From Candidatus Peregrinibacteria bacterium (GTDB taxonomy: Bacteria > Patescibacteriota > Gracilibacteria > Peribacterales > Peribacteraceae): a stretch of DNA of 16,701 nucleotides. Numbering within the stretch: position 1 is the first letter of the stretch; every line of letters starts with the position of its first letter. The stretch lies in assembly GCA_018662075.1 (NCBI GenBank), contig JABJGX010000069.1:1-16701 (forward strand), read 5' to 3'. This document shows positions 6,580 through 13,094 of this stretch, in pieces. The translations under genes were made by a program, and so were the position numbers. Below the pieces are notes generated by a model. That model had not been told where the DNA came from, searched no databases, and was given only the letters and a program-made list of their open reading frames with translations.

Positions 6580-6915
6580 TTACGGTGTGCCACTTGGCAC
6601 TCCATATAACGTAGTGAAATACACTTCAAGAATTCCTGACACTACCACGCTACTTGGTACTTCGATATTCTCATCGAATGATGTGTCACGCGTGTCATAT
6701 TCTGTCCCGAGAAAGAGTGTGCCTGTCTCTGAGTGATATCCCATTCAGATGCTTCTTTTCCTGACTGTGCGAGTAGTTGTGCCCGACGAACCATGTGCTC
6801 TGCCTGTCCCACTGCCAAGTTCACATCACTTCTTAGCTGATAAGAGCGATAACTGGCACGACACTGACAAAGAGAATAAAGACCTGTACACTCCCGATAC
6901 TTCTTTTTCTCCACT
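6580..6915 (-). pseudogene. Dead paralogue of the long prepilin-like gene (N-terminal part)
   Basis: Two frames together reproduce the N-terminal part of the neighbouring prepilin-like protein. One frame gives YRSYQLRSDVNLAVGQAEHM and QLLAQSGKEASEW, matching YQNYQIRSDLDLAVAQTLHN and QLKSQSGEEDGQW. The next frame gives TGTLFLGTEYDTRDTSFDEN and ILEVYFTTLYGVPSG, matching DGTVFTGENYVTRDDDFDDT and ITEVMYSRIDGIPSP, and ends at TAA (6580-6582). A one-base shift near 6745 joins them. A third frame upstream, FILFVSVVPVI, looks like the eroded signal helix. No start codon survives. The purH promoter now lies inside it. Confidence 0.85.
6864..6892 (+). promoter_or_regulatory. purH: Probable purH promoter
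   Basis: CTGACA (6864-6869), a 17-base spacer and TACACT (6887-6892) lie just upstream of purH. The transcript would begin near 6899 with a leader of about 20 bases that has no Shine-Dalgarno sequence. The promoter falls within the dead prepilin copy on the other strand. Confidence 0.5.
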
Positions 6916-6918
6916 CTT

Positions 6919-8448
6919 ATGCCTAAACGAGCCCTAATTTCTGTCTCTGATAAAACTGGAATTGCCGAATTTGCCGCTCGATTGGCTGCTGCTGGATACG
7001 AGATTATCTCTACTGGGGGGACGCTGAAGGCTATATCTGACAGTGGCGTCGACATCATCGCAGTTGATGATGTGACAGGTTTTCCAGAGTGTTTTTCAGG
7101 GCGTGTAAAAACAATGCATCCAAAAGTAATGGGAGGAGTTTTGTACCGAAGAGGCGACAGTGAACATGAGGCGCAGGCGAAAGAACTTGGTATCGAATCC
7201 ATCGACCTGGTCGTTGTAAACCTTTACCCGTTTGAAGAAACAGTTGCGAAGGGAATTACGGGGGACGACCTCATTGAACAGATCGATATAGGAGGACCGA
7301 CACTTCTTCGGAGCGCTGCAAAAAACCACAAACACGTTACGGTTATTTGTGACGTTAAAGATTACGAACATGTCATTACAGAGATTGAGAGCAATGGAGA
7401 TACAACTTTGGAAACACGAAAATCGCTAGCGACGAAAGTGTTTTTACGCACTGCAGCGTACGATGCCAATATCACTGAAGCCCTATCTGAAGGTAAAAAC
7501 TCTGCACTTGTACTCGAACAAGGGCTTGAACTTCGCTATGGCGAAAACCCACACCAGTCTGGAATGTTTTACCAAAACTACGACGTGAGTCCTGGATGGA
7601 AAGTGGTACAAGAGGAAAAGCCCTTCGACCAAACTCAGGGTAAACAACTGAGTTATCTCAACATTTTAGATGCCGATGGTGCGTGGAATTTGGTATCAGA
7701 ATTTTCAGAGCCGACTGCAGCGTGCATCAAGCATGCAAACCCATCTGGTGTTGGAACAGATAGCGACATTGCAACTGCATTTCAAAAAAGTTACGACGCA
7801 GACAGGCTCTCTGCATTTGGAGTGATCGTCGCACTTAATAGGCCATGTACTAAAGAGGTGGTTGAAAAGATTATCGAGCAGAAGATTTTTGCAGAAGTAT
7901 TGATCGCCCCAGGCTTTGAACCAGATGCGGTAGAGCTCCTTAAAAAACGTCCTAAATTGCGCGTGATAGAGGTTACAGATCCGCAAAGATTAGCCAAAAC
8001 ACACCGAACAATGATGGGAGGTATTTTGGTACAAGATACCGATACAAAAGTGCTGACAAAAGACGACCTGACGTGTGTTACCACTGTAAAACCAACCGAT
8101 GCACAAATTGCAGACCTCTTGTTTGCGTGGCATGTCTGCAAACATGCAAAGAGCAACGCAATTGTTTTTGCGAAAGATGGAATTACAACTGGAATTGGAT
8201 GTGGCCAAACGAGTCGTGTGGACTCAACAATTATTGCTGCACGCAGGGCCGGCGAAAGAGCGAAAGAAAGTGTCATGGCGAGTGATGCATTTTTTCCATT
8301 TGCAGACAGCATCGAAACTGCGGCTGAGAATGGTATCGTCGCTATCATCCAACCAGGCGGATCTATTCGTGATGAAGAGGTGATTGCGAAAGCTAACGAA
8401 CTTGGCATTGCGATGGTCACGACTGGGTTCCGCGCCTTTAAGCACTAA
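6919..8448 (+). CDS. purH: Bifunctional AICAR formyltransferase / IMP cyclohydrolase
   Basis: PurH carries out the last two steps of purine synthesis: AICAR plus 10-formyl-THF to FAICAR, then ring closure to IMP. The 509-residue length is typical. Residues 1-140 are the MGS-like cyclohydrolase domain, with SVSDKTGIAEFA, STGGTLKAI and GRVKTMHPKVMGGVLYRR. The formyltransferase domain has RYGENPHQ (206-213), QLSYLNILDADGAWNLV, the catalytic Lys-His pair in KHANPSGVG (271-272), SNAIVFAKDGITTGIGCGQ and the end TTGFRAF. All key residues look intact. The ATG at 6919 is the family start (MPKRALISVSDKTG). It stands alone, with no other purine genes in the window, and the downstream gene begins 58 bases later from its own probable promoter. 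Confidence 0.98.
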   Translation: MPKRALISVSDKTGIAEFAARLAAAGYEIISTGGTLKAISDSGVDIIAVDDVTGFPECFSGRVKTMHPKVMGGVLYRRGDSEHEAQAKELGIESIDLVVVNLYPFEETVAKGITGDDLIEQIDIGGPTLLRSAAKNHKHVTVICDVKDYEHVITEIESNGDTTLETRKSLATKVFLRTAAYDANITEALSEGKNSALVLEQGLELRYGENPHQSGMFYQNYDVSPGWKVVQEEKPFDQTQGKQLSYLNILDADGAWNLVSEFSEPTAACIKHANPSGVGTDSDIATAFQKSYDADRLSAFGVIVALNRPCTKEVVEKIIEQKIFAEVLIAPGFEPDAVELLKKRPKLRVIEVTDPQRLAKTHRTMMGGILVQDTDTKVLTKDDLTCVTTVKPTDAQIADLLFAWHVCKHAKSNAIVFAKDGITTGIGCGQTSRVDSTIIAARRAGERAKESVMASDAFFPFADSIETAAENGIVAIIQPGGSIRDEEVIAKANELGIAMVTTGFRAFKH

Positions 8449-8469
8449 TTCAGTGTTAAATGTGCAATA

Positions 8470-8499
8470 AATTGACATAATCAATTTTAGTGTTAAGTT
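8470..8499 (+). promoter_or_regulatory. Promoter with AATTGA inverted repeat before gene 8507
   Basis: AATTGA (8470-8475), five bases and TCAATT (8481-8486) form an inverted repeat that contains a perfect -35 box, TTGACA (8472-8477). A weak -10 such as TAAGTT (8494-8499) lies 16 bases on, seven bases before the ATG. AGTGTTAA occurs at 8452-8459 and 8489-8496 on either side. The repeat over the -35 suggests an operator. Confidence 0.45.
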
Positions 8500-8506
8500 A
8501 TATTTT

Positions 8507-9364
8507 ATGACTGACGCTCCAGAACAATCATCGGATTGGAAAAAAGCTATAGATACACATAATCCAGTTGAAGCAATTTTTAATATTGCGAATCTAATGA
8601 AAAGCAAATTGTCTATCTCCTTAGGATTAGACACAGAAGAAAATCCCGATACTTCTGTCTTTTTACCAGAAAGTGTTCGCTACGCCATTCGCTATGGCAT
8701 TGAACTCAAGCGTAAAGAAATACTTTCTGTTATCAATAGTCAACACTGGCAAGATGAGGCCCTCTATCTTTTGATGAAGGTTATGGATTCTGATCCTGTG
8801 CTGCAGGAACAATTTTTAGAAGAAGTACTTAATGCGTTTCGATCCAAACAAGATGCTTCCTCTCTGCAAGAGATATACAAACGCTATGCCGCCATGCTCA
8901 CTGAGGAAGCATCTGTTATAGGGACAAAATTGTCACAAATATCGCGCTCTGGAGCATATGGATGGAAAAAAAGAGCAGATAACCTTGCCCATACAATGCA
9001 AGAAGATAACGCTACCCCTTGCCTCATTGCCTATTCAACATTTACCTTGCTGCGCTCGTTTATTCAAGCTGCACAGAATGGTGATAAAATTCTGATCACC
9101 ATTAAGCATAGACTTGAGGATGATAAAGATCATGCTCTCTATGTTGTTACCTGTCTTGAAGACTCTTGCACACTTGAAGAATGGACTCACTACGACCATC
9201 ATCAAGATGTCCCTGACATTCACCTTTGTGATGATACCGTTTCCACGGGACAAACATTGGCTACTATTCGACACTGTCTCAGCGAGAAGTACGGTGATTT
9301 TTTTCCAGAAATTAAAGAAAAAGATTACTACATGGATAGAGGTATATCATGGGCTACAGAATAA
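8507..9364 (+). CDS. Uncharacterised protein with a PRPP-loop-like motif (phosphoribosyltransferase-like)
   Basis: I do not recognise this 285-residue protein as a whole. Near the C-terminus, residues 236-251 read VPDIHLCDDTVSTGQTL: a beta strand, two Asp, and a STGQT turn, matching the phosphoribosyltransferase signature (hydrophobic strand, DD, then TTG-T). In the known family this loop binds the ribose-phosphate of PRPP. A preceding strand ILITIKH (195-201) and LYVVTCLED (211-219) would suit the fold. The first 150 residues are helical and match nothing I know. Only 34 residues follow the loop, shorter than in classical type I enzymes, so it may be a binding or regulatory protein. Base composition is visibly richer in A and T than in purH. 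It converges on the TrpR-like gene with six bases between stops. Confidence 0.75.
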   Translation: MTDAPEQSSDWKKAIDTHNPVEAIFNIANLMKSKLSISLGLDTEENPDTSVFLPESVRYAIRYGIELKRKEILSVINSQHWQDEALYLLMKVMDSDPVLQEQFLEEVLNAFRSKQDASSLQEIYKRYAAMLTEEASVIGTKLSQISRSGAYGWKKRADNLAHTMQEDNATPCLIAYSTFTLLRSFIQAAQNGDKILITIKHRLEDDKDHALYVVTCLEDSCTLEEWTHYDHHQDVPDIHLCDDTVSTGQTLATIRHCLSEKYGDFFPEIKEKDYYMDRGISWATE

Positions 9365-9370
9365 TAATAT

Positions 9371-9670
9371 TCACCGCAACATACGCCGCTCTTTCGGCCC
9401 CATTTTCTCTAGTAAGCGTTCCACGGTATCTACCGTAGATTGACCTACGCCTAATTCTTCTTGAATATGTATTTGCCCTTCCTTTTGTACTATCTTTTTT
9501 GCAATACGTATACGTCGTGACAACATTATACGCTCACTGGGTGTCAGAAGAAGATCGATAAATTTTGTTAACCTTACAACAGAATCTGCTTTTGCAAATG
9601 TTTTATGCAACTCTCGACCGAGAGATTCGTATTCTTGCCGGCTGAGATCACGATGATTAATCTTTCCCAT
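9371..9670 (-). CDS. TrpR/YerC-type transcriptional regulator
   Basis: The 99-residue protein matches the size and layout of the Trp-repressor superfamily: a helical N-terminus, FIDLLLTPSERIMLSRR (about 37-53), the helix IRIAKKIVQKEG, and a helix-turn-helix at IHIQEELGVGQSTVDTVERL (about 67-86). In this superfamily the dimer binds a palindromic operator. The TPSERIML region corresponds to LLTPxE in YerC and TrpR relatives. The ligand cannot be predicted; no tryptophan genes are nearby. Its own promoter carries a 24-bp perfect palindrome, which strongly suggests autoregulation. The ATG is seven bases past the -10 box, so the message is probably leaderless. It faces the gene at 8507-9364, tail to tail. 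Confidence 0.85.
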   Translation of the reverse strand: MGKINHRDLSRQEYESLGRELHKTFAKADSVVRLTKFIDLLLTPSERIMLSRRIRIAKKIVQKEGQIHIQEELGVGQSTVDTVERLLEKMGPKERRMLR

Positions 9671-9677
9671 AGAGATA

Positions 9678-9720
9678 ATAGTACCAACACCCTACCAATA
9701 TATCAATTAATTGATATATT
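9678..9720 (-). promoter_or_regulatory. Promoter and 24-bp palindromic operator of the TrpR-like gene
   Basis: On the minus strand TTGATA (9701-9706), exactly 17 bases and TACTAT (9678-9683) form a good promoter, with TGG before the -10. The stretch 9697-9720 is a perfect 24-bp palindrome whose half is AATATATCAATT. It covers the -35 box, so a bound dimer would block RNA polymerase. Confidence 0.75.
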
Positions 9721-9733
9721 GATGATTTTATAC

Positions 9734-9865
9734 CTCACCCCCGTCCCCTCTCCATCCACGCCGCCTGCCCACCCTGGAGAGGGGAGCTCTGTTATGATAA
9801 GATCATAATCTATGAGAAGTAGGAAAAGATATTATCGATTATAAAGCAGGCTCCCCCTTCTCCAG
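9734..9865. repeat. GC-rich inverted-repeat element between the TrpR-like gene and recR
   Basis: CCCCTCTCCA (9745-9754) and TGGAGAGGGG (9775-9784) are a perfect 10-bp inverted repeat. A third arm at 9849-9865 (GGCTCCCCCTTCTCCAG) is an imperfect inverse of CTGGAGAGGGGAGC at 9774-9787. The CTCACCCCCGTCCCCTCTCC type sequence resembles a motif I recall as a dispersed intergenic repeat in many bacterial genomes, often mis-annotated as short proteins. No open frame here is credible. It may be a REP- or MITE-like element. Confidence 0.65.
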
Positions 9866-9893
9866 TTATTTTTCATACACTTGTTTACTGTAC

Positions 9894-10490
9894 CTACAAG
9901 TTTCTCCTGCCCTCAAGCGATTGCTTGAGTGTTACTTGGTCTGCAAACTCTATATCTGCACCCATAGGAAGGCCGTGAGCGAGCCGTGTAACCTTCTCTA
10001 CCTTTCCCCCTAACTGCTGCTGAATGTAGCTTGCTGTCGCCTCTCCTTCAATGTCTGGATTTGTGGCGACAATTACTTCTGTAATCTCTCCACTTTCACA
10101 TCTGTCCATTAACTCTTTCATCCGCAATTGTTCTGGCCCCATGCCGTCGATCGGGGACAGCACTCCGTGCAACACGTGGTACACACCTTTGTATCCGGCT
10201 CTCTCAAATGCGACAAGGTCGAGAGGATTTTCGACAACAAGAATAAGGTTGTGATCCCTTCCAATGCCCGTGCAGATGCTGCATTTTTCTTGCAGCGTTA
10301 CCATCTGACATTCGGTGCAATACTTTAGTTCGTTCTTTAAACTAATAAGAGAGTTCCCCAGTCCCTCTGGAGATGCCTTGGAGCTACGTAATAAGTGAAA
10401 TGTTAAACGCTCTGCAGACTTCGGTCCGATTCCTGGAAGTTTGCTGAACTCTTCGATGGATTTCTGAATTTGTGGTGGTAGGAGTGACAT
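9894..10490 (-). CDS. recR: Recombination mediator protein RecR
   Basis: RecR works with RecO (and RecF) to load RecA onto gapped single-stranded DNA during recombinational repair. The 198-residue length is normal. The helix-hairpin-helix is LPGIGPKSAERL (18-29), the zinc-binding cysteines are Cys58, Cys61, Cys70 and Cys73, the Toprim domain starts at NLILVVENPLDL with the acidic residue and continues to ATNPDIEGEATA, and the Walker-B-like tail has GLPMGADIEFADQVTL. Everything needed is present. The ATG follows a TATAGT box by eight bases and has no ribosome binding site. The gene is a single unit here; the next gene upstream is divergent. Confidence 0.97.
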   Translation of the reverse strand: MSLLPPQIQKSIEEFSKLPGIGPKSAERLTFHLLRSSKASPEGLGNSLISLKNELKYCTECQMVTLQEKCSICTGIGRDHNLILVVENPLDLVAFERAGYKGVYHVLHGVLSPIDGMGPEQLRMKELMDRCESGEITEVIVATNPDIEGEATASYIQQQLGGKVEKVTRLAHGLPMGADIEFADQVTLKQSLEGRRNL

Positions 10491-10498
10491 AGAATGCG

Positions 10499-10527
10499 AC
10501 TATACCCCACGGGAACGACTTTGGCGA
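10499..10527 (-). promoter_or_regulatory. recR: recR promoter, leaderless type
   Basis: On the minus strand TCGCCA (10522-10527), 17 bases and TATAGT (10499-10504) end eight bases before the recR ATG, so transcription should start at or near the start codon. Confidence 0.5.
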
Positions 10528-10551
10528 TTACGAAGAACTAGAGACATTTTA

Positions 10552-10580
10552 TTGCTATCCAAAACCATAATCCCTACATT
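10552..10580 (+). promoter_or_regulatory. Promoter of the gene at 10589, leaderless type
   Basis: TTGCTA (10552-10557), exactly 17 bases and TACATT (10575-10580) lie eight bases before the ATG. The predicted start of transcription coincides with the start codon, and there is no Shine-Dalgarno sequence. Confidence 0.5.
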
Positions 10581-10588
10581 TATGTGCT

Positions 10589-11674
10589 ATGGGAAGCAGG
10601 GCACCAGATACACGGCTAGTCCAAAACCTCGACCACGGACCTTTAGATGCTGTGATAGTCGATAGTTACAGAGGTAAATTTCCATGGACGCGCGCAGAGA
10701 CAACGCCTGGAGACAGTGTAAACCCTCAAGACATTCAGCTTCTTGTCCAAAGAAAGTTTTCAGAAACGCTAAAGAATGAACCCTCTCTTGAAGGCCAAAA
10801 ACTCGACGATGACCGTGTTCTCATGCAATATATAGCAGCTGAAGCCGTTGAGAAATCTGCAAAGACAGTGCACTTACGGCAAAGGCCCGCAAAGGAATTT
10901 ATAGAGTGGCTTCATAGTGACCTCGTCAATGTTGCACAGAGCAAGAGCCTTCTTACTGCACATCCCCATAGTCGATTGTGGGAAAAAGGTGATCATGTTT
11001 CTGGTGCTAATGGATCTGAATTCTGGGTACAACCTCTAAAAACTGGGCGGCATGATACAAAATTACTCGAGCACTTTATTGGGAAAAATCCAAAGTCCCC
11101 TCAGAGTATTTCTCACTTACAATCAATTATTGAAGACGCAACTGGAACACTGCTTACCGAGCTCGACAGAACACATGTGCGCGTTTATGAAGAAGATTTT
11201 CGCACAGCGGTATGGAATTTACTTGTACAAGAACGGGGAGACTACCCATCGGAAAGGCTTCGAACAAAACTACAATCTCTTATCATAGACACATGGGTGG
11301 ACAAAGCACCGGACATTTTTCATATGACAAAATTGCAGGAGAAAATTTATCATACAACTCCTATCAACATTAATGATGATGATATATCTAAAGTTATCGA
11401 CGTATGTTTCACACCTCTTCTATCCCAAGAAGAGCCATCACCAGAGACGCTCGATACTTTGCGTGAGCGTTTAGTAATTCTAGAATTTCTTACTCTGAGG
11501 TCAGCAGAAACAAACGACATTAAGGACCTTCTGCAGTTGCAGGCTACTCTTATACGCACACAAAAACTTCTTCAGCTTAAAGGTAGTGAGTATCCTCAAA
11601 TTGCGTACACAGAAATGGTTATTGCATGCAAAGCAATTGATACAACAATGAACAGACTCAAAACTGTCGTCTAA
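10589..11674 (+). CDS. Uncharacterised soluble, mainly helical protein
   Basis: The gene encodes 361 residues that I cannot assign to a family. There is no signal peptide, membrane helix, cysteine cluster, P-loop or other catalytic motif that I can see. The sequence is polar and charged and mostly helix-forming: LVQRKFSETLKNE, VLMQYIAAEAVEKSAKTVH, LDTLRERLVILEFLTLRS and LQLQATLIRTQKLLQLKG suggest bundles or coiled coils, the last near residues 310-340. The start is set by the promoter eight bases upstream. It is divergent from recR, and its TAA overlaps the TAG of smpB on the other strand by two bases. The open frame of this length, flanked by its own promoter, makes it a genuine gene. Confidence 0.8.
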   Translation: MGSRAPDTRLVQNLDHGPLDAVIVDSYRGKFPWTRAETTPGDSVNPQDIQLLVQRKFSETLKNEPSLEGQKLDDDRVLMQYIAAEAVEKSAKTVHLRQRPAKEFIEWLHSDLVNVAQSKSLLTAHPHSRLWEKGDHVSGANGSEFWVQPLKTGRHDTKLLEHFIGKNPKSPQSISHLQSIIEDATGTLLTELDRTHVRVYEEDFRTAVWNLLVQERGDYPSERLRTKLQSLIIDTWVDKAPDIFHMTKLQEKIYHTTPININDDDISKVIDVCFTPLLSQEEPSPETLDTLRERLVILEFLTLRSAETNDIKDLLQLQATLIRTQKLLQLKGSEYPQIAYTEMVIACKAIDTTMNRLKTVV

Positions 11675-12111
11675 TAGTCCACACCTTGCTGTAATTTACG
11701 CGTAACGTCCTGCTCTTTTTTCTTCTGTCTTTTGTCATATCGCTTCTTTCCTTTTCCAAGTCCAAGTACAACTTTGATATGCTTCCCCGCAAGCACCTTC
11801 ATTGGAATAAGTGACACGCCTTTTTCGAGTAACTGTGTCTGAAGCTTTTTGAGTTCTTTTGCACTGAGTAGTAATGGTCGATCTCTCCCGGTCTCGTAAT
11901 CATCAAGACCAGATGCATACTGATACTTCGCTATTGTCGCCCCCTTGAGCACTGGTGCCCCTGTAACGAGCGATACATAGCTACCGGCTAGATTGACGTT
12001 ACCAGTCCTACAAGACTTCACCTCGTGCCCTAGAAGCATGATTCCTGCATCAAAAGTATCGATTATCTCGTAATCGTACGTAGCCCGGCGATTTTGTCCT
12101 ACAACCTTCAT
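11671..12111 (-). CDS. smpB: SsrA (tmRNA)-binding protein SmpB
   Basis: SmpB carries tmRNA into stalled ribosomes for trans-translation. Recognisable blocks are NRRATYDYEIIDTFDAGIML, LGHEVKSCRTGNVNLAGSYV, YDYxxGRDRPLLL-like YETGRDRPLLLSAKEL, VSLIPMKVLAGKHIKVVLGL and the basic tail KGKKRYDKRQKKKEQD, which enters the mRNA channel. I place the start at the second ATG (MKVVGQNRR, 146 residues), the usual start in related lineages; an ATG three codons earlier sits directly against the -10 box and would be outside a transcript starting seven to nine bases downstream. A tmRNA gene was not found in this window. Confidence 0.95.
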   Translation of the reverse strand: MKVVGQNRRATYDYEIIDTFDAGIMLLGHEVKSCRTGNVNLAGSYVSLVTGAPVLKGATIAKYQYASGLDDYETGRDRPLLLSAKELKKLQTQLLEKGVSLIPMKVLAGKHIKVVLGLGKGKKRYDKRQKKKEQDVTRKLQQGVDY

Positions 12112-12120
12112 ATGCCCCAT

Positions 12121-12126
12121 AGTATA
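12121..12126 (-). promoter_or_regulatory. smpB: -10 box of smpB
   Basis: TATACT on the minus strand ends nine bases before the ATG chosen for smpB. The -35 region is weak. The spacing implies a leaderless message and supports the second ATG. Confidence 0.45.
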
Positions 12127-12171
12127 CGCATAAATCGACGTTTAACGTAATAATATGGCCCTTCTAACCCC

Positions 12172-12202
12172 TTGACAAAACCTGTAATCAGAGTAGTGTA
12201 CT
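12172..12202 (+). promoter_or_regulatory. Promoter of an orphan transcript
   Basis: A perfect -35 box TTGACA (12172-12177) is followed 19 bases later by TGTACT (12197-12202). TAGTGT, 16 bases on, is an alternative -10. No protein gene lies downstream on this strand before the terminator at 12280-12319. Confidence 0.45.
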
Positions 12203-12208
12203 TGCATA

Positions 12209-12319
12209 GTTGTTGTAGAAGCTTCCCCGTCCTTATGGGGCGAGCACGGTAATTGCCGCTCAATATAACGATTCCATTCCAGGCTTTCGACCATGATTGG
12301 GCGAGAGCCTGAATTTTTA
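12209..12319 (+). ncRNA. Candidate small structured RNA, no known family
   Basis: The 205-base gap between smpB and the prepilin peptidase gene holds a promoter, about 110 bases with hairpins, and a terminator, all on the plus strand. CCCC (12225-12228) pairs with GGGG (12237-12240), extended by GCTT/GAGC. The same GAGC (12242-12245) could instead pair with GCTC at 12258-12261, so two alternative folds exist. I do not see the GGAA-loop signature of SRP RNA, nor tmRNA or RNase P features. The existence of the RNA is inferred. Confidence 0.45.
12280..12319 (+). terminator. Rho-independent terminator of the candidate small RNA
   Basis: CAGGCTTTCG (12280-12289) pairs with CGAGAGCCTG (12302-12311) as a ten-pair stem with one T-G pair, followed by AATTTTTA. 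On the opposite strand no T run follows the stem, so it acts in the plus direction. Confidence 0.7.
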
Positions 12320-12324
12320 TACGC

Positions 12325-13062
12325 TTAAAAATATATTGAGAGCAGAAGCTCTAGTCGGTCACGAAACAGGATGACGAATAATGCTCCAAGTGCGAAGAAC
12401 TGAGCGAAAGGTATTGTGCTCTTTCTGTGCATCTTTTTCATAATAAGCAGTGCCACTGCCACTGTTGCTCCTATGACATACGTCATCATCATGCAGATAA
12501 TCATCATCTGCCAACTTCCTACCAAGAAGCCAACACCAGCACCGAGAATAATGTCGCCACTTCCTATCCATTTCCCTTTGCTTATCAGCCACAGTCCACC
12601 AAAAAAACCAACACCAACAAGTGCGCCCCCCCAATAAAATGCGCCGATCTCTAAGCTGTAAAAAATACCAAAAATACACAGTGGAATATTGAGCATATCT
12701 GAAATGGTTTGCGTTCGCATATCAATCACACTGATCACAAACAAGAGCCACAACGCTATCGCCATAAAGATTGATGATGCAATGTCTCTATTCAAAAAAA
12801 ATGCCAACAAAAATAGCCCGCCACTTGCAAGCTCTGCAAACGGATAAAGCATTCCTATCGGCTTATTACATATGCGACATTTTCCACGACTGAGGCAAAA
12901 ACTTACCAGAGGAATAAGAGCCCATGCACTTAGTGTCTTTTTGCATTGTGGGCACTTGGAACGACCCGTTATCTTCTCATTACGCGGAACACGCGTAATA
13001 AGTACAGACCCAAAGCTTCCAAAAATTAGGCCAGTCAAAAAGAAAGACACAGGGAGTAACAT
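12325..13062 (-). CDS. pilD: Prepilin peptidase (leader peptidase, A24 family)
   Basis: This integral membrane aspartic protease removes the short leader of prepilins and usually methylates the new N-terminal Phe. The 245-residue protein has the N-terminal cytoplasmic zinc site, Cys37-Cys40 and Cys62-Cys65 (CPQC, CRIC), followed by about seven hydrophobic helices. The two catalytic Asp are visible: Asp114 in VISVIDMRTQTISD and Asp170 in IGSGDIILGAGVG, the GxGD motif. Length and order fit the full two-domain form. Its substrates are the prepilins at 4389-4859 and 5483-6493. It starts 32 bases after the stop of the membrane protein at 13095-13751 and is probably cotranscribed with it. The end lies three bases past the small RNA terminator on the other strand. 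Confidence 0.96.
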   Translation of the reverse strand: MLLPVSFFLTGLIFGSFGSVLITRVPRNEKITGRSKCPQCKKTLSAWALIPLVSFCLSRGKCRICNKPIGMLYPFAELASGGLFLLAFFLNRDIASSIFMAIALWLLFVISVIDMRTQTISDMLNIPLCIFGIFYSLEIGAFYWGGALVGVGFFGGLWLISKGKWIGSGDIILGAGVGFLVGSWQMMIICMMMTYVIGATVAVALLIMKKMHRKSTIPFAQFFALGALFVILFRDRLELLLSIYF

Positions 13063-13094
13063 GCGTCTATGCTAGTGGGTTTTTCCTGCGTTGG

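Noticed and set aside
6642..7202. 186-codon minus-strand frame reaching into purH
   Set aside because: Only the part below about 6915 has prepilin similarity; the rest is antisense purH. Treated as part of the dead prepilin copy.
7791..8420. 209-codon open frame antisense to purH
   Set aside because: A shadow of the purH codon pattern; purH has all family motifs in its own frame.
12209..12319. tmRNA or SRP RNA next to smpB
   Set aside because: Too short for tmRNA, no tag reading frame or tRNA-like ends, and no SRP GGAA-type loop motif.
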